NCBI GenBank assembly: GCA_913045895.1
Contig: CAJWSQ010000004.1
Span: forward strand, 1-37,462
Direction of reading: 5' to 3'
Length of the DNA: 37,462 nucleotides
Source: an uncultured Flavobacteriales bacterium
Lineage (GTDB): Bacteria > Bacteroidota > Bacteroidia > Flavobacteriales_G > Salibacteraceae
The notes beneath the pieces are model-generated. The model saw only the letters and a list, made by a program, of their open reading frames with translations. It ran no database searches and had not been told where the DNA came from. The stretch's first letter is position 1. Each line of letters opens with the position of its first letter. The translations under genes and the position numbers were made by a program. This document shows, one piece after another, positions 17,901-26,565 of this stretch.

Positions 17901-18551
17901 AGCTTTACTGGTGAGCAAGAAGAGCAAGCAGAAGAAATGGCATTCTTGTCTACTGCATTAATCATCGCGATGTTCTTAATCATCTTGATTATTGTAATGC
18001 AGTTTAACTCAATCAGTACTCCTTTTATCATTGGAGTTTCAGTATTCTTCAGTTTAATTGGGGTATTGTTAGGATTGGTAATCTTCCAAATGGACTTCGT
18101 TATTATGATGACCATGATTGGTATCATCTCACTGGCGGGTATCGTAGTGAACAACGCCATTGTATTGATTGATTACACCAATCAGTTGATTGAAGAGCGA
18201 AAAGAAGAGCTTGACATGGACGAAGAAGATCGTTTGAGTTTAGATGAAATTAAAGTGGCTATTGAGCAAGCTGGTAAAACGCGTTTACGTCCAGTATTAT
18301 TAACGGCAATTACAACTGTATTAGGTTTGATTCCGTTGGCAATTGGACTTAATATCGATTTCTTCAGCTTCTTTACAACGTTAGATCCAAACCTGTACAT
18401 GGGTGGTGATAACGTTGCATTCTGGGGGCCAATGTCATGGACCATCATCTTTGGTTTGACATTCGCCACATTCTTAACATTGGTTATTGTACCGGTGATG
18501 TATTACATCTTAAAAAGAATGAAATACGCGATGTTCCCAGTTAAGAGTTAA
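14919..18551 (+). CDS. RND family efflux pump, inner-membrane permease (AcrB-like)
   Basis: This 1210-residue transporter drives export using the proton gradient. It has the RND plan: TM1 near residues 30-50, a large periplasmic porter loop, TM2-TM6 from about 345, a second porter loop and TM8-TM12 near the end. In TM4 the AcrB Asp407-Asp408 pair appears as Asp421-Asn422 (MLVDNGIVVVEN), and the TM10 lysine (AcrB Lys940) is Asn1078 (GIVVNNAIVLID). It is about 170 residues longer than AcrB. Much of the excess lies between TM6 and TM7 (about 512-648), where four extra hydrophobic segments occur near 522-540, 547-565, 578-595 and 603-620. Substrate range is unknown. It is the last gene of the operon and is followed by a terminator. 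Confidence 0.95.
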   Translation: MQEDQQNIQPDKKPKSIKEFALSTMSVNNRTTVIVITVIVLLAGLFSYQSMPKEAFPDIVTPEIYIGTAYPGNSAMDIEKLITRPFEKEINTISGIDEMTSTSIQGYSSVQVTFDFSVTPEEALRKVKDKIDVAMSDSDFPDDLPADPNVFEMNFSELMPIMNVNLSGDFSLDQLKEYGEYLEDEIEDIPEITSVDIRGVMDKEVKVDLDVHKMESVEVSFDNVANAISQENLTLSGGDIKSDGYNRSVRVIGEYSDWREIENIVVKHERGNTVYLRDIAMVSFGEQEKESYARQYLNPVVSLDIKKKAGENLLLASDQINEVIKKAQEEVFPENLEISITNDQSDNTRTQVDELANSIILGMVLVVVVLLFFLGLRNSLFVGMAIPLSMFLSLFILNIMGITMNTIVLFALVLALGMLVDNGIVVVENIYRLMDEGKKPLDAARQGVGEVAWPIIASTATTLAAFIPLIFWPGIMGEFMGYLPITLIIVLSSSLFVALVINPVFTALFMKLEEEDEQIPRKRLIIYFAVLAVSLFVDVAGDEVGPINVLAGFIVSIVLILFLKDFSFLSDSTNKKNILFPSLGLIAMALVYFVAGQNVSANFIGVTGSFLIVNAYIIFPSSQFFQRKGIPALEDIYDRFIVTALRGKNPYLFLGGTAGLLVLAFVLLIAFTPKILFFPVNQPHYLNIFIEMPIGTNIEKTNEVTKDIERTVINYLKKYEEVDPATGDTVNFLVESVIGQVGEGTSDPKQGQQMGTTPHKGRITVSFVKFQEREGVITADVQTEVRNAIKSYPGVKITVDKDQSGPPTGAPISIELSGDDYYAMMEEAEYIRSMIDASNIGGIEELKLDVEQGKPELSIIVDRDKARRLGLSTYSIGNVFRTAIYGNEVSTYKEGEDDYPIYVRMAEEYRNNPDFLMNQRITFRDPSTGSIVQVPISAVATDKKVSTFSAVKRADMDRVITISSNVTEGYNATEINQKIKQMFANYELPKGMKVSFTGEQEEQAEEMAFLSTALIIAMFLIILIIVMQFNSISTPFIIGVSVFFSLIGVLLGLVIFQMDFVIMMTMIGIISLAGIVVNNAIVLIDYTNQLIEERKEELDMDEEDRLSLDEIKVAIEQAGKTRLRPVLLTAITTVLGLIPLAIGLNIDFFSFFTTLDPNLYMGGDNVAFWGPMSWTIIFGLTFATFLTLVIVPVMYYILKRMKYAMFPVKS

Positions 18552-18573
18552 AATGGGTAATAATTAGTTGACA

Positions 18574-18607
18574 AGCCCTTGTAGAGTTTTCTGCAAGGGC
18601 TTTTTTT
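18574..18607 (+). terminator. Rho-independent terminator of the efflux operon
   Basis: A stem of AGCCCTTG with CAAGGGCT, extended inward by a few weaker pairs, is followed by a run of seven T residues. It lies 23 bases after the pump stop codon. Confidence 0.88.
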
Positions 18608-18709
18608 GTCTAATTATTAGGCTTTTTTTTAGCATGTTATTTTCAATGTTTTTATGTTGATTTTTTTTTAAATTAGCCACTATTAAAATTATTCTAAAAC
18701 ACACTAACT

Positions 18710-19920
18710 ATGAAAAAGCTAACTATTACTATTTTTTGTATTATATCTTCTTTTTTCTGTCACAACCACCTACAAGCTCAACTTTACATAAATAATGCGG
18801 GTTATCAGTCAATTACGAATGGTAATACGGATTATGTGGGTATTAGAACAAGCACACCAGCTGCTCCATTAGAAATAAAGGAGGTAGCAGGTACAACTGG
18901 AGGGTCTCAATGTGTTGGATGTACAACTCTGCTACAACTTACAATGCTCTCATACGCTTTAAATCAACTCCAGCCTCTGGTATGATAAACCCTAATAATG
19001 CGTTTGATTTTATATTAAATGGAGGTAATTCTTTTACATTATCTGAGTATGATTATTCTACTCAGAATAGTTCAAATCTAGTGTCGTTTAGTTCTAGTAT
19101 ATCAAGGTTCTACAGTAATATTCGAATAAACGATGTGGCTGAACTTGGTGAGACGACTGCACCTGATAATACAACTGGGTATAGCTTATCATTAGGAATG
19201 AGAAATGTATCCGGAGGTGGATATTTAGGGAAGGGTGTTTCATTAGTGACAAATAGTTTGGGGAATTTCTATTTACTAATGAATACTACTACCAATGGAA
19301 TTGGATCGTACTCTCAGGCAGGTGATCACATTAGGCTAGAGGGTGATGAAACAAATAGTCAATTTACAATAGGATTTAGAAATACAAGGTTTAAAATTCC
19401 CGCATCAATTACAGGTGCAAGTAGATATCTGGACTTAAGTTTTATGGACGATAATATTTCAGGTACTGATAAGAGGTATTTTGTTATCAGAGCTTTATCG
19501 TCATCAACCAACGCACCTAATACACTTGAGTTTTGGGATCCTCAAGGAAATGGGAACGCATACTTTGCTTTACCTGTTAGAATTGGTGGGAATTATGCGG
19601 ATGTTTCTATGGTTTCCAATTCTCAATACCAGCTTTTTGTTTCTGGTGGTATTAGAACAGAATTGGTAAAAGTAGACAGTTATAGCAATTGGCCCGACTA
19701 TGTTTTCAAATCTGAATACAATCATCTATCTTTAGATGAACTAGAATCATACATAAATACAAACGGACATTTACCTGGAGTACCTGATGCAGAAACAGTA
19801 GAAAAAGATGGTATTGAATTAACTGAAATGAATGCAGTTTTGCTAGAGAAAGTGGAGGAGTTAACGCTTTACGTTCTTGAACTTCAAAAGCAAATTGATG
19901 AATTGAAATCTAATAACTAA
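18710..19920 (+). pseudogene. Tail-fibre-like secreted protein, frameshifted
   Basis: Two overlapping frames make one protein. Frame 2 from 18710 gives a signal peptide (MKKLTITIFCIISSFFCHNH, cleavage near LQAQ) and the start of the mature protein (VGIRTSTPAAPLEI, a motif common at the head of Bacteroidota tail-fibre-like proteins). Frame 1 continues from about 18905 (WMYNSATTYNALIRFKSTPA) to the stop at 19920. A missing base in roughly 18895-18940 would explain the shift; no slippery heptamer is obvious. The C-terminus has the widespread Bacteroidota module WPDYVFKSEYNHLSLDELES with HLPGVPDAE and a coiled coil (VLLEKVEELTLYVLELQKQI), similar in layout to phage tail-spike C-terminal trimerisation regions. 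The stop overlaps the next gene's ATG, so it heads a three-gene operon. It could be a real pseudogene, a sequencing error or phase variation. Confidence 0.75.
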
Positions 19921-20765
19921 TGCCTATGTTGAAATATAAATATTTGCTTTTATCAGCTGGGGTTTTAGTTTTTTTACTTTCATGTTGTAGAGACGATGAT
20001 TCGTGTTCTGATCCAACAAACCCAAAATGTAGCAACTACGATCCTTGCTATTACAGTGAAATACCAACGGCTTATTTCACAATAAAAGATGTAATAGTAT
20101 CAGCTCCTGACTATAATTCATATTCTTCTCAAATTTCTGATACATCTAGAGGTGGGTTGTTGGAGTTTGCTGCAAGCCCTAATTCTAACAATTCAATCAA
20201 ACATACTTGGTATTTGGGCAGCGAAGTGATTCATGATTCTTCTTTTATCCGTGATTTTTCGGATGTAGATTACAGGCCAGTTACAATTACTGTATCGCAT
20301 GTCATAGAATATGATGTAGATCCTACCTGTTATCCATATGCTTCTGGAAAAGACTCAACAAGTAGAACCTTTGTTTTAGCTAGATATTTCAATGACCTGC
20401 CCATATTTGGAACATACAGAGTAGCAGATAATGAAACTCCAAACGATTCATTTGATGTTACAATAAGAGTGTATGGAGTTACAAATAGTGGTTTGGTTAC
20501 AGATACAGTACCAATTACTAACGGTGACCAGTACATGGAGGATATAAGCTATCACAGAATTGAAGTTGTAAACCTAGAAAGAGGGAATCGAGTGATAAGA
20601 AATTCTACTCAATGTGGTTTCAATTTTGCATATAGTAACATTATAGGTAGACCTATTTCTAAGTGTGTATTCCGATTATCAGGTAGAAATAGAATCTCAA
20701 TTCTTTATTATGAACAATTTGAAGAAGAATATCACACGCTAATTGGAAAACGCCTACACCTATGA
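19920..20765 (+). CDS. Surface lipoprotein of unknown function (PKD-like domain)
   Basis: This 281-residue protein begins with a lipoprotein signal ending LLSCC, followed by Arg-Asp-Asp-Asp. An acidic run directly after the lipidated Cys is the Bacteroidota lipoprotein export signal, so the protein is probably on the cell surface. The middle (LEFAASPNSNNSIKHTWYLG through VTITVSH) resembles a PKD/Ig-like beta-sandwich. The rest is not recognised. The start codon overlaps the upstream stop (TAATG); a second Met at 19926 would serve equally well. Its own stop overlaps the next ATG by four bases. Codons such as ATA, AGA and AAT are frequent, as in the other two genes of this operon and unlike the efflux operon upstream. 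Confidence 0.75.
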   Translation: MPMLKYKYLLLSAGVLVFLLSCCRDDDSCSDPTNPKCSNYDPCYYSEIPTAYFTIKDVIVSAPDYNSYSSQISDTSRGGLLEFAASPNSNNSIKHTWYLGSEVIHDSSFIRDFSDVDYRPVTITVSHVIEYDVDPTCYPYASGKDSTSRTFVLARYFNDLPIFGTYRVADNETPNDSFDVTIRVYGVTNSGLVTDTVPITNGDQYMEDISYHRIEVVNLERGNRVIRNSTQCGFNFAYSNIIGRPISKCVFRLSGRNRISILYYEQFEEEYHTLIGKRLHL

Positions 20766-23683
20766 AAATTTTAAAGATTTTAAAAACAACGATATTGACA
20801 TTGTCATATGTGTCTTCATCATATGCTCAATGTGACGTAACTCAAATAAGTACAAATCCAATTGATGGTCAAGCTGTAAATGATCAATATATCAATTTGA
20901 TAGTTGAACCATTAGATGGAGTAAATTTAAACTACACCAATAATTCCTATTTAAATACAGGTTTTAATTGGTACCCTGGTAACCAAATTACTATTGATAA
21001 TTTAATTGATGATGGTTGGACAATACCGTGGGGTTCCAGTATCAACCAAATAAAAATGGTTAACCCATTTACAATTAATATGCCTTCTGAGTATTCATAT
21101 TTACGAGATGGTGCAAGTAATAAATTAACCGAATATAGATGGGAAGACGGATGGGAACTGATGTATATGAACATTGGGAAGTTCCCCAATGGAGACTCAA
21201 TAAGTAAACCTTCAGAGGGTACTTTTTATCATGATTACGGGAACTCTACAATAGGAGAAAGCTACACCCCATTAGTAAGCCCACCTGGACTACCTTTTTT
21301 TGTGTTATACAACAGGTATACAGGCTTACTGAGGTTTTTTGGAAGTCTTTGGGTAGAAGACTACTATACCTTTGAGAATTACGAGGTAAGGCTTACAATG
21401 CTAAATGGAGTATCAAACGATGTAAATGGAATGTTTAGGCACGCAGAATCTATTGATTTAGCACTAGATCAAGAAACGAATGTGTTGTCAATTAGAGTTC
21501 CCAAGGTTAAACCTACAAACCTAAACCAGTGGTTTGTAGCCGAATTTCAAATGGGATATGACCCCTGTGTTTGTACAAACAATACTGGTGAGATGGATTT
21601 TGAAATATTGGCTATTGATAGTATGTATGTCAATATTTCAGGAAGAAGTATTGCAATTACAGATCAAATTGATCCAAACAATTATATGCAAGATGATTTT
21701 TTGAATTTTACAGGAAATCAAGATGCTGGAAGTCGAATATATCCATACATGAATAATTTATATGAAGAGTATGAAACTAACCTAGATATATACAACCAAC
21801 AAATGAATGATTATAATGCGCAGCAAAATAATTTGGTAAGAAGCACTGTTGGCCAAATGAAAAAATTAGCAGTTGATGGAGTTTTATCAATCATTCCTGG
21901 AGGTGCTATAGCTGAATTTGCTATTGAAAGCGCTGCCCAGTTAGGTTTATCAAAAGTTATTAATGATACAAATGATTTGAAAAAGGCTATTGAAAAAGGA
22001 TCAAAAAACCTTTTAGGAAAAGGCTATGATTTTTTATCAGCCCAAATATTTGGTCAGGATGTAAATAAACCTGTACCACCAATTGTGCCAAGTGCAACAT
22101 TTGAAGAGTCTAGTTTTAGTGGATCTATTGTTTCAACATCTAGTATAAATACACCTCCAATGTATGTTCCTGGAAGTTTCCCAGGTAATAATCAGTCACC
22201 TAATTTAACAGGCCTTGGCCCTCATAATTTTCCTGCATATAATAAACCAGTTGGTTTGTTTGCAGTACTTGAAACGCCTAATTTATTGGCCAACTATGTA
22301 GAAATTTCCGCATCTGATAGCGAATATATTTCCGACATTAAAGTTGAAGGTACTGATGGAGAAAATCATGTTTGGTACAAGGGAACAGTTCACAAAAAAA
22401 GGAACTTCAAAAAACAGTTTTACTATAAAATTGATGATGCAATAAAATATGTCATAAATGAACATTTAGATTTTGATCCTGATAAAAGTTCATATTATGC
22501 ACAACTTGAGGTTGAGTATTTTAATAATTTGGATAGCAGTGTGATTGTTAAGTTTGATAGTATTAATTACCATATGGAACAGTATGGTGATTTTATTTCC
22601 AATATGGGTATAAGTAATCACTTTCCTGAACAAACAGTTAATGGCAATACAATTGGACAAGTTTTAATCTACAACAGTAATTGGACACCATTGAATAATC
22701 TCCATCAAATGACATTTAGTACGCAAATGGATATTGATATAGATTATAAAGACAGATATGTATGTTTCATGGATTCAATAACTAATCCACACTCAACTTG
22801 TGGATTGATAAACAATATGTCAATGAGTCAACTTGAAGCAGTATTCGATTTAAATGTAAGTAAGGTCAAACTAAAAATTATGGCTGACATGTACTTTGAT
22901 CAAATAGGTTCAAATGAAAAACAAGTTAACACCACTCAGGTCTTTACCCATTTGCTATATGATATAAACAGAGAAGAAAATTACGTTCAATTAGTAGATC
23001 ATTTCAGTGAAAACACCATGTATTATCCAGGTACTACTATACTTGATAACGAGTATATGGATCCTAATAACGATAAGGTATGGTGGCAGAATGGAAATAC
23101 TTTGTATGTCTATTCAGAAGATATCATTATTAAGGGAGATCTTCATGTTGCACCCGGATATGAACTTGTATTGGTGGCTCAAAATTCTGTAGAAACTAAC
23201 GGTAATGCTGACATTTACTCTGAGCCGATAACCATAGAAACAAATTCTAATTTTTGGGGAACTGATGATGGGCATCCTGCAACTTCAGATGAGGTTAGTT
23301 TATTTTGCTCTAACAGAGACTTATACAAAGCCTATCAACCATCTGAAATAGCAAGAAAAACAGGAGACACAGTTTCGGTAGATTCAAATGAAACCATACC
23401 CAACGATGAGAATGATTTATTGTTAAAACCAGAGGTAAGTATATATCCTAATCCTGCTAACGAATATGTAGATGTATTAATTCAAAATTCATCTCACAAT
23501 ACCGTATACGTAAAACTATATACCATTCAAGGTGGAGTATTATTAGATAAAAAAGTTTCTGGAGAGTTAAGCTCTCAGTTTAGAGTTATAATGAATAACA
23601 TTCCTCCTGGAACATATATTCTTCACTTAGTTACCGATAATGGCAATCAGTTTAGTGAAAAAGTAATTTTATCAAATAGATAG
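20762..23683 (+). CDS. Large T9SS-exported protein of unknown function
   Basis: This 973-residue protein has a signal peptide (MKILKILKTTILTLSYVSSS, cleavage near YAQ) and a C-terminal T9SS type A sorting domain (SIYPNPANEYVDVLI to EKVILSNR). The first ~320 residues look like beta-rich domains. Residues ~330-365 are a Gln/Asn/Tyr-rich helix (YEEYETNLDIYNQQMNDYNA), followed at ~366-402 by a hydrophobic, Gly/Ala-rich stretch (DGVLSIIPGGAIAEFAIESA). A Pro/Ser-rich linker (~430-490) leads to a second beta-rich half. A region near residue 800 (YSEDIIIKGDLHVAPGYELV) resembles the right-handed beta-helix sections often found just before T9SS domains. I recognise no enzyme. It closes the three-gene operon and is followed by a terminator. 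Confidence 0.8.
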   Translation: MKILKILKTTILTLSYVSSSYAQCDVTQISTNPIDGQAVNDQYINLIVEPLDGVNLNYTNNSYLNTGFNWYPGNQITIDNLIDDGWTIPWGSSINQIKMVNPFTINMPSEYSYLRDGASNKLTEYRWEDGWELMYMNIGKFPNGDSISKPSEGTFYHDYGNSTIGESYTPLVSPPGLPFFVLYNRYTGLLRFFGSLWVEDYYTFENYEVRLTMLNGVSNDVNGMFRHAESIDLALDQETNVLSIRVPKVKPTNLNQWFVAEFQMGYDPCVCTNNTGEMDFEILAIDSMYVNISGRSIAITDQIDPNNYMQDDFLNFTGNQDAGSRIYPYMNNLYEEYETNLDIYNQQMNDYNAQQNNLVRSTVGQMKKLAVDGVLSIIPGGAIAEFAIESAAQLGLSKVINDTNDLKKAIEKGSKNLLGKGYDFLSAQIFGQDVNKPVPPIVPSATFEESSFSGSIVSTSSINTPPMYVPGSFPGNNQSPNLTGLGPHNFPAYNKPVGLFAVLETPNLLANYVEISASDSEYISDIKVEGTDGENHVWYKGTVHKKRNFKKQFYYKIDDAIKYVINEHLDFDPDKSSYYAQLEVEYFNNLDSSVIVKFDSINYHMEQYGDFISNMGISNHFPEQTVNGNTIGQVLIYNSNWTPLNNLHQMTFSTQMDIDIDYKDRYVCFMDSITNPHSTCGLINNMSMSQLEAVFDLNVSKVKLKIMADMYFDQIGSNEKQVNTTQVFTHLLYDINREENYVQLVDHFSENTMYYPGTTILDNEYMDPNNDKVWWQNGNTLYVYSEDIIIKGDLHVAPGYELVLVAQNSVETNGNADIYSEPITIETNSNFWGTDDGHPATSDEVSLFCSNRDLYKAYQPSEIARKTGDTVSVDSNETIPNDENDLLLKPEVSIYPNPANEYVDVLIQNSSHNTVYVKLYTIQGGVLLDKKVSGELSSQFRVIMNNIPPGTYILHLVTDNGNQFSEKVILSNR

Positions 23684-23703
23684 AATACAAATAGAATAAC
23701 AGT

Positions 23704-23730
23704 AAAGCCCCTGTTGAAGGGGCTTTTTTT
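23704..23730 (+). terminator. Rho-independent terminator of the three-gene operon
   Basis: An AAAGCCCC/GGGGCTTT stem with a seven-base loop runs into seven T residues, 20 bases after the stop at 23683. Confidence 0.9.
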
Positions 23731-23805
23731 ATTTCTAGCTTATTGTTAATGCCGTTTGCACTTCTAATAGCAATCGTTAACTTGTGATTTAAATCGCATT
23801 CGAAC

Positions 23806-25602
23806 ATGATTCGCACTATATCAGTCTCTTTATTTTTTGTTTTTAGTACCCTTTTTTCATTTACCCAAACGATACGTTTTATTGATCCACCCAATTGGTT
23901 TTCTGGATTGAAAACAGATGAATTGTATTTGCTTTTGGTTGGTGATGATTTGGTGAATTTAGAAGATGTAGAAGTGGATTATCCTGGGATTTCCGTTCGA
24001 AAATGGGATCCGATGAACGATCATGATAAATATGCTTCGTTGGTTTTGAGAATTGAAAAAACAGTTCAACCCGGTACTTTTGAAATAGTAGTTAAAGGCA
24101 AAAAGAAGACAAAGGTTAGTTACGAATTAAAAGCGCGAAATAGTTACCAAGCGCAATCATTATCTCAGCAAGATCTGATCTACAATATCGAGTTAGATCG
24201 ATTTGTAAATGGAAGTACAGAAAACGACTCGCCCAAAGGATTTTTAGATAAAAAGATCAATACCAAATCTGATTCTAACCGACATGGTGGAGACTTAAAA
24301 GGGTTGCAACAGTTTTTAGAATATCCGCAATCACTTGGAGCAACAGCGGTTTCATTAAGCCCGGTTTTAGAGTGTAACCAAAAATCAAATTCATATCAGG
24401 GTTTAGCACCAACACATTCCTATAAAATGGATGCTCGCTTTGGCTCTACTTCTGACTTAACTTCAATCATTAATCAATTGCATCAATCAAACATGAAGTT
24501 TATTCAAGAGATGCAATTTAATCAGTGGGGTAACCAGCATTATTTGGTTCAGAATAAACCTTCAGAAAGATGGTTTCATCAAGCTAGTGATCACAATTCG
24601 GCAAAGCAATCTAGTCCAGAAGTACTGTTAGATCCTCATGTTTCTTATATCGATAAAAATCAGTTCAACGCAGAGAAAATAGCCCTGAATACGGTAGACT
24701 TAAATCAAGAAAACGAGCGATTAGAAAATTATTTGATTCAACAAACCATTTGGTGGGTTGAGACTTACCAAATTGATGCTATTAAAGTGCTTCAATATGC
24801 TCAAACAGATCAAATTTTCTTGCGCATTTGGCGCGATCGGTTGCTTGAAGAATACCCTTCACTTTTTGTTTATGCGGATATCGGTATAGAATCTGGCTTA
24901 AATGCGGTTACTCAGAGTTGGTTTATTGGTGAGTCTGGTCTTAACAAAGAGTTTCATAATCACCTCGAAAGTGTTGTGGATCAACAATTAGAAGAGTCTA
25001 TTCTACAATTGATGGAAGAAAATGAAGATGCAGTTTATGAAGCATTATCGGCAGACTTTTTACTTCCCAATCCTGAGAATTTGGTTTTAGAATTACCCGA
25101 AGCTGATACAGCTCATTATTTTGATTATTGTCATCAAGCGCTTGATAAATATAAAGTGGGAGTTGGATTACTGGCAACGCTTAGAGGTATTCCAGAGTGG
25201 AAGTCTGGAACTGAATTTTTAAGATCGAATCATTCGCTTTCAAATGCGAAATACCACAACTGGAATGCTGGTGAAAGAGATAGTTTGCAGCAATTGGCGT
25301 TTGATTACACTCAAAAATTATTTCAGTGGAGAGCTAAGAATAATGCTGTTGCTGAAGGTAGATTGCTTCAGTTCGCTCCCCAAGATGGTATTTACACCTT
25401 TTTCAGACATACTGCTGATGAAATTGTAATGGTTACTGTAAATACTTCAAGCCAATCTAAAGTGTTGGATTTAGCTCGATTCAATGAAATTGTAGTTCCA
25501 AAATCAAAGGCAGTTGATGTAATTTCAAATGAAGAATACTCTGTTTTCGATACTTGGCAACTGAAACCAAATGAAATCAGAATTACGTCTATTCAAGAGT
25601 GA
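23806..25602 (+). CDS. GH13 cyclomaltodextrinase/neopullulanase homologue, catalytically degenerate
   Basis: The 598-residue protein has a signal peptide (MIRTISVSLFFVFSTLFSFT), a Cyc-maltodextrinase N-terminal beta domain (DPPNWFSGLKTDELYLLLVG), a GH13 barrel (GGDLKGLQQFLEYPQSLGAT, SPVLE, YKMDARFGS) and a C-terminal beta domain. These match SusA-like amylases in order and length. However, the conserved regions have decayed. Region I DxxxNH reads E235-M-Q-F-N239-Q240. Region II, normally GFRVD, reads A325-I-K327-V-L329, so the nucleophile Asp is Leu. Region III has Asp358 where the acid/base Glu should be. Region IV NHD reads E432-A433-D434. It is therefore probably a non-hydrolysing periplasmic or secreted sugar-binding pseudoenzyme. 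No susCD genes are nearby. Confidence 0.85.
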   Translation: MIRTISVSLFFVFSTLFSFTQTIRFIDPPNWFSGLKTDELYLLLVGDDLVNLEDVEVDYPGISVRKWDPMNDHDKYASLVLRIEKTVQPGTFEIVVKGKKKTKVSYELKARNSYQAQSLSQQDLIYNIELDRFVNGSTENDSPKGFLDKKINTKSDSNRHGGDLKGLQQFLEYPQSLGATAVSLSPVLECNQKSNSYQGLAPTHSYKMDARFGSTSDLTSIINQLHQSNMKFIQEMQFNQWGNQHYLVQNKPSERWFHQASDHNSAKQSSPEVLLDPHVSYIDKNQFNAEKIALNTVDLNQENERLENYLIQQTIWWVETYQIDAIKVLQYAQTDQIFLRIWRDRLLEEYPSLFVYADIGIESGLNAVTQSWFIGESGLNKEFHNHLESVVDQQLEESILQLMEENEDAVYEALSADFLLPNPENLVLELPEADTAHYFDYCHQALDKYKVGVGLLATLRGIPEWKSGTEFLRSNHSLSNAKYHNWNAGERDSLQQLAFDYTQKLFQWRAKNNAVAEGRLLQFAPQDGIYTFFRHTADEIVMVTVNTSSQSKVLDLARFNEIVVPKSKAVDVISNEEYSVFDTWQLKPNEIRITSIQE

Positions 25603-25603
25603 T

Positions 25604-26458
25604 TTAAGAATGCTTTTGAGCTAAAAATTTCACGATAGATTCAATGGGTTTCTGAACCACATTCCCAATTTTCAAATCCAATTCACCAGCTGCTTCGTGC
25701 AATATTTCATTAAAGTGAAATCCAACTGATCCTACAAAGTGAACGGGAACAGTTGCTGATTCTGGGTATCGTTTCACATGTAACTCAAGGAACGATTTGA
25801 TCCCTTCTTTAATGATTGGCTTCACAAAAGGATCGTCTTTAAACTCTGAGAAAAACTTTGAAAAACTGGCTAAATAAACGTTAGCTCTTGGTTTACGATA
25901 CACGTTTTTAATGATGTCTGGATAATTGATTTCAGGGAAAACCTCTAAAAATCGTTTTAAGATGTGCTCAGGTAATTGCTCATATAGATAAGCTCGTAAC
26001 AATCGTTTTCCAAAATAACTACCTGAACCTTCGTCACCTAAAATATATCCCAATCCAGATGTTTTTTGAATCAACTTTTCACCATCAAAATAACAGGAAT
26101 TAGAACCAGTGCCTAAAATACAAGAGATACACGGTTCGCCATCGTAAGTAGCATAAACAGCGGCAGTCATGTCGTGATCAACATCGGCCTTTGCATTTGG
26201 AAAAGCACCCATCAACCCAGACTCAACAATCTTCTTTAAAAAATCTTGAGAACAGCCAGCACCAAAGAAAAATACCTGAGTAATTTCTTTCGAAATCTCT
26301 TTCAATGCTGCGTTTTCAAGAATCTCATCTTGAATGGTTAAACTGTCTTGAAAATACGGGTTAAAACCAATGGTGTGGGTTTGTTTAAGTGTTTTGAAAT
26401 CGTTCGATAAAACAATCCAATCGGTTTTGGTTGATCCGCTATCTGCTACTAAAATCAT
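25604..26458 (-). CDS. BadF/BadG/BcrA/BcrD-family kinase, probable N-acetylglucosamine kinase
   Basis: This 284-residue protein belongs to the ASKHA (actin-like ATPase) fold. The phosphate-1 loop is ADSGSTKTDW at the N-terminus, the phosphate-2 loop is LGTGSNSCYFDG, and the GDEGSGSYFGK segment that follows is typical of the N-acetylglucosamine kinase branch, which phosphorylates GlcNAc from cell-wall turnover. The conserved HFVGSVGFHF near the C-terminus completes the adenosine site. Length matches Bacteroidota GlcNAc-kinase-like proteins. It is convergent with the GH13-like gene, one base between the stops, and divergent from the HMG-CoA reductase gene. Substrate assignment is from family resemblance only. 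Confidence 0.85.
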   Translation of the reverse strand: MILVADSGSTKTDWIVLSNDFKTLKQTHTIGFNPYFQDSLTIQDEILENAALKEISKEITQVFFFGAGCSQDFLKKIVESGLMGAFPNAKADVDHDMTAAVYATYDGEPCISCILGTGSNSCYFDGEKLIQKTSGLGYILGDEGSGSYFGKRLLRAYLYEQLPEHILKRFLEVFPEINYPDIIKNVYRKPRANVYLASFSKFFSEFKDDPFVKPIIKEGIKSFLELHVKRYPESATVPVHFVGSVGFHFNEILHEAAGELDLKIGNVVQKPIESIVKFLAQKHS

Positions 26459-26565
26459 ACTTAAGAAATGCGATATACTTCAGTTTGTTCAGAGTACGAA
26501 AAGTAACTAAAATTTACAATTACCCTTGTTGTATTGCACCTCGATTCTTCTTTTAAGCCTATGAA

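Noticed and set aside
23783-23796. Short palindrome GATTTAAATC upstream of the GH13-like gene
   Set aside because: It is AT-rich, only ten bases long and without a second copy or adjacent regulator.
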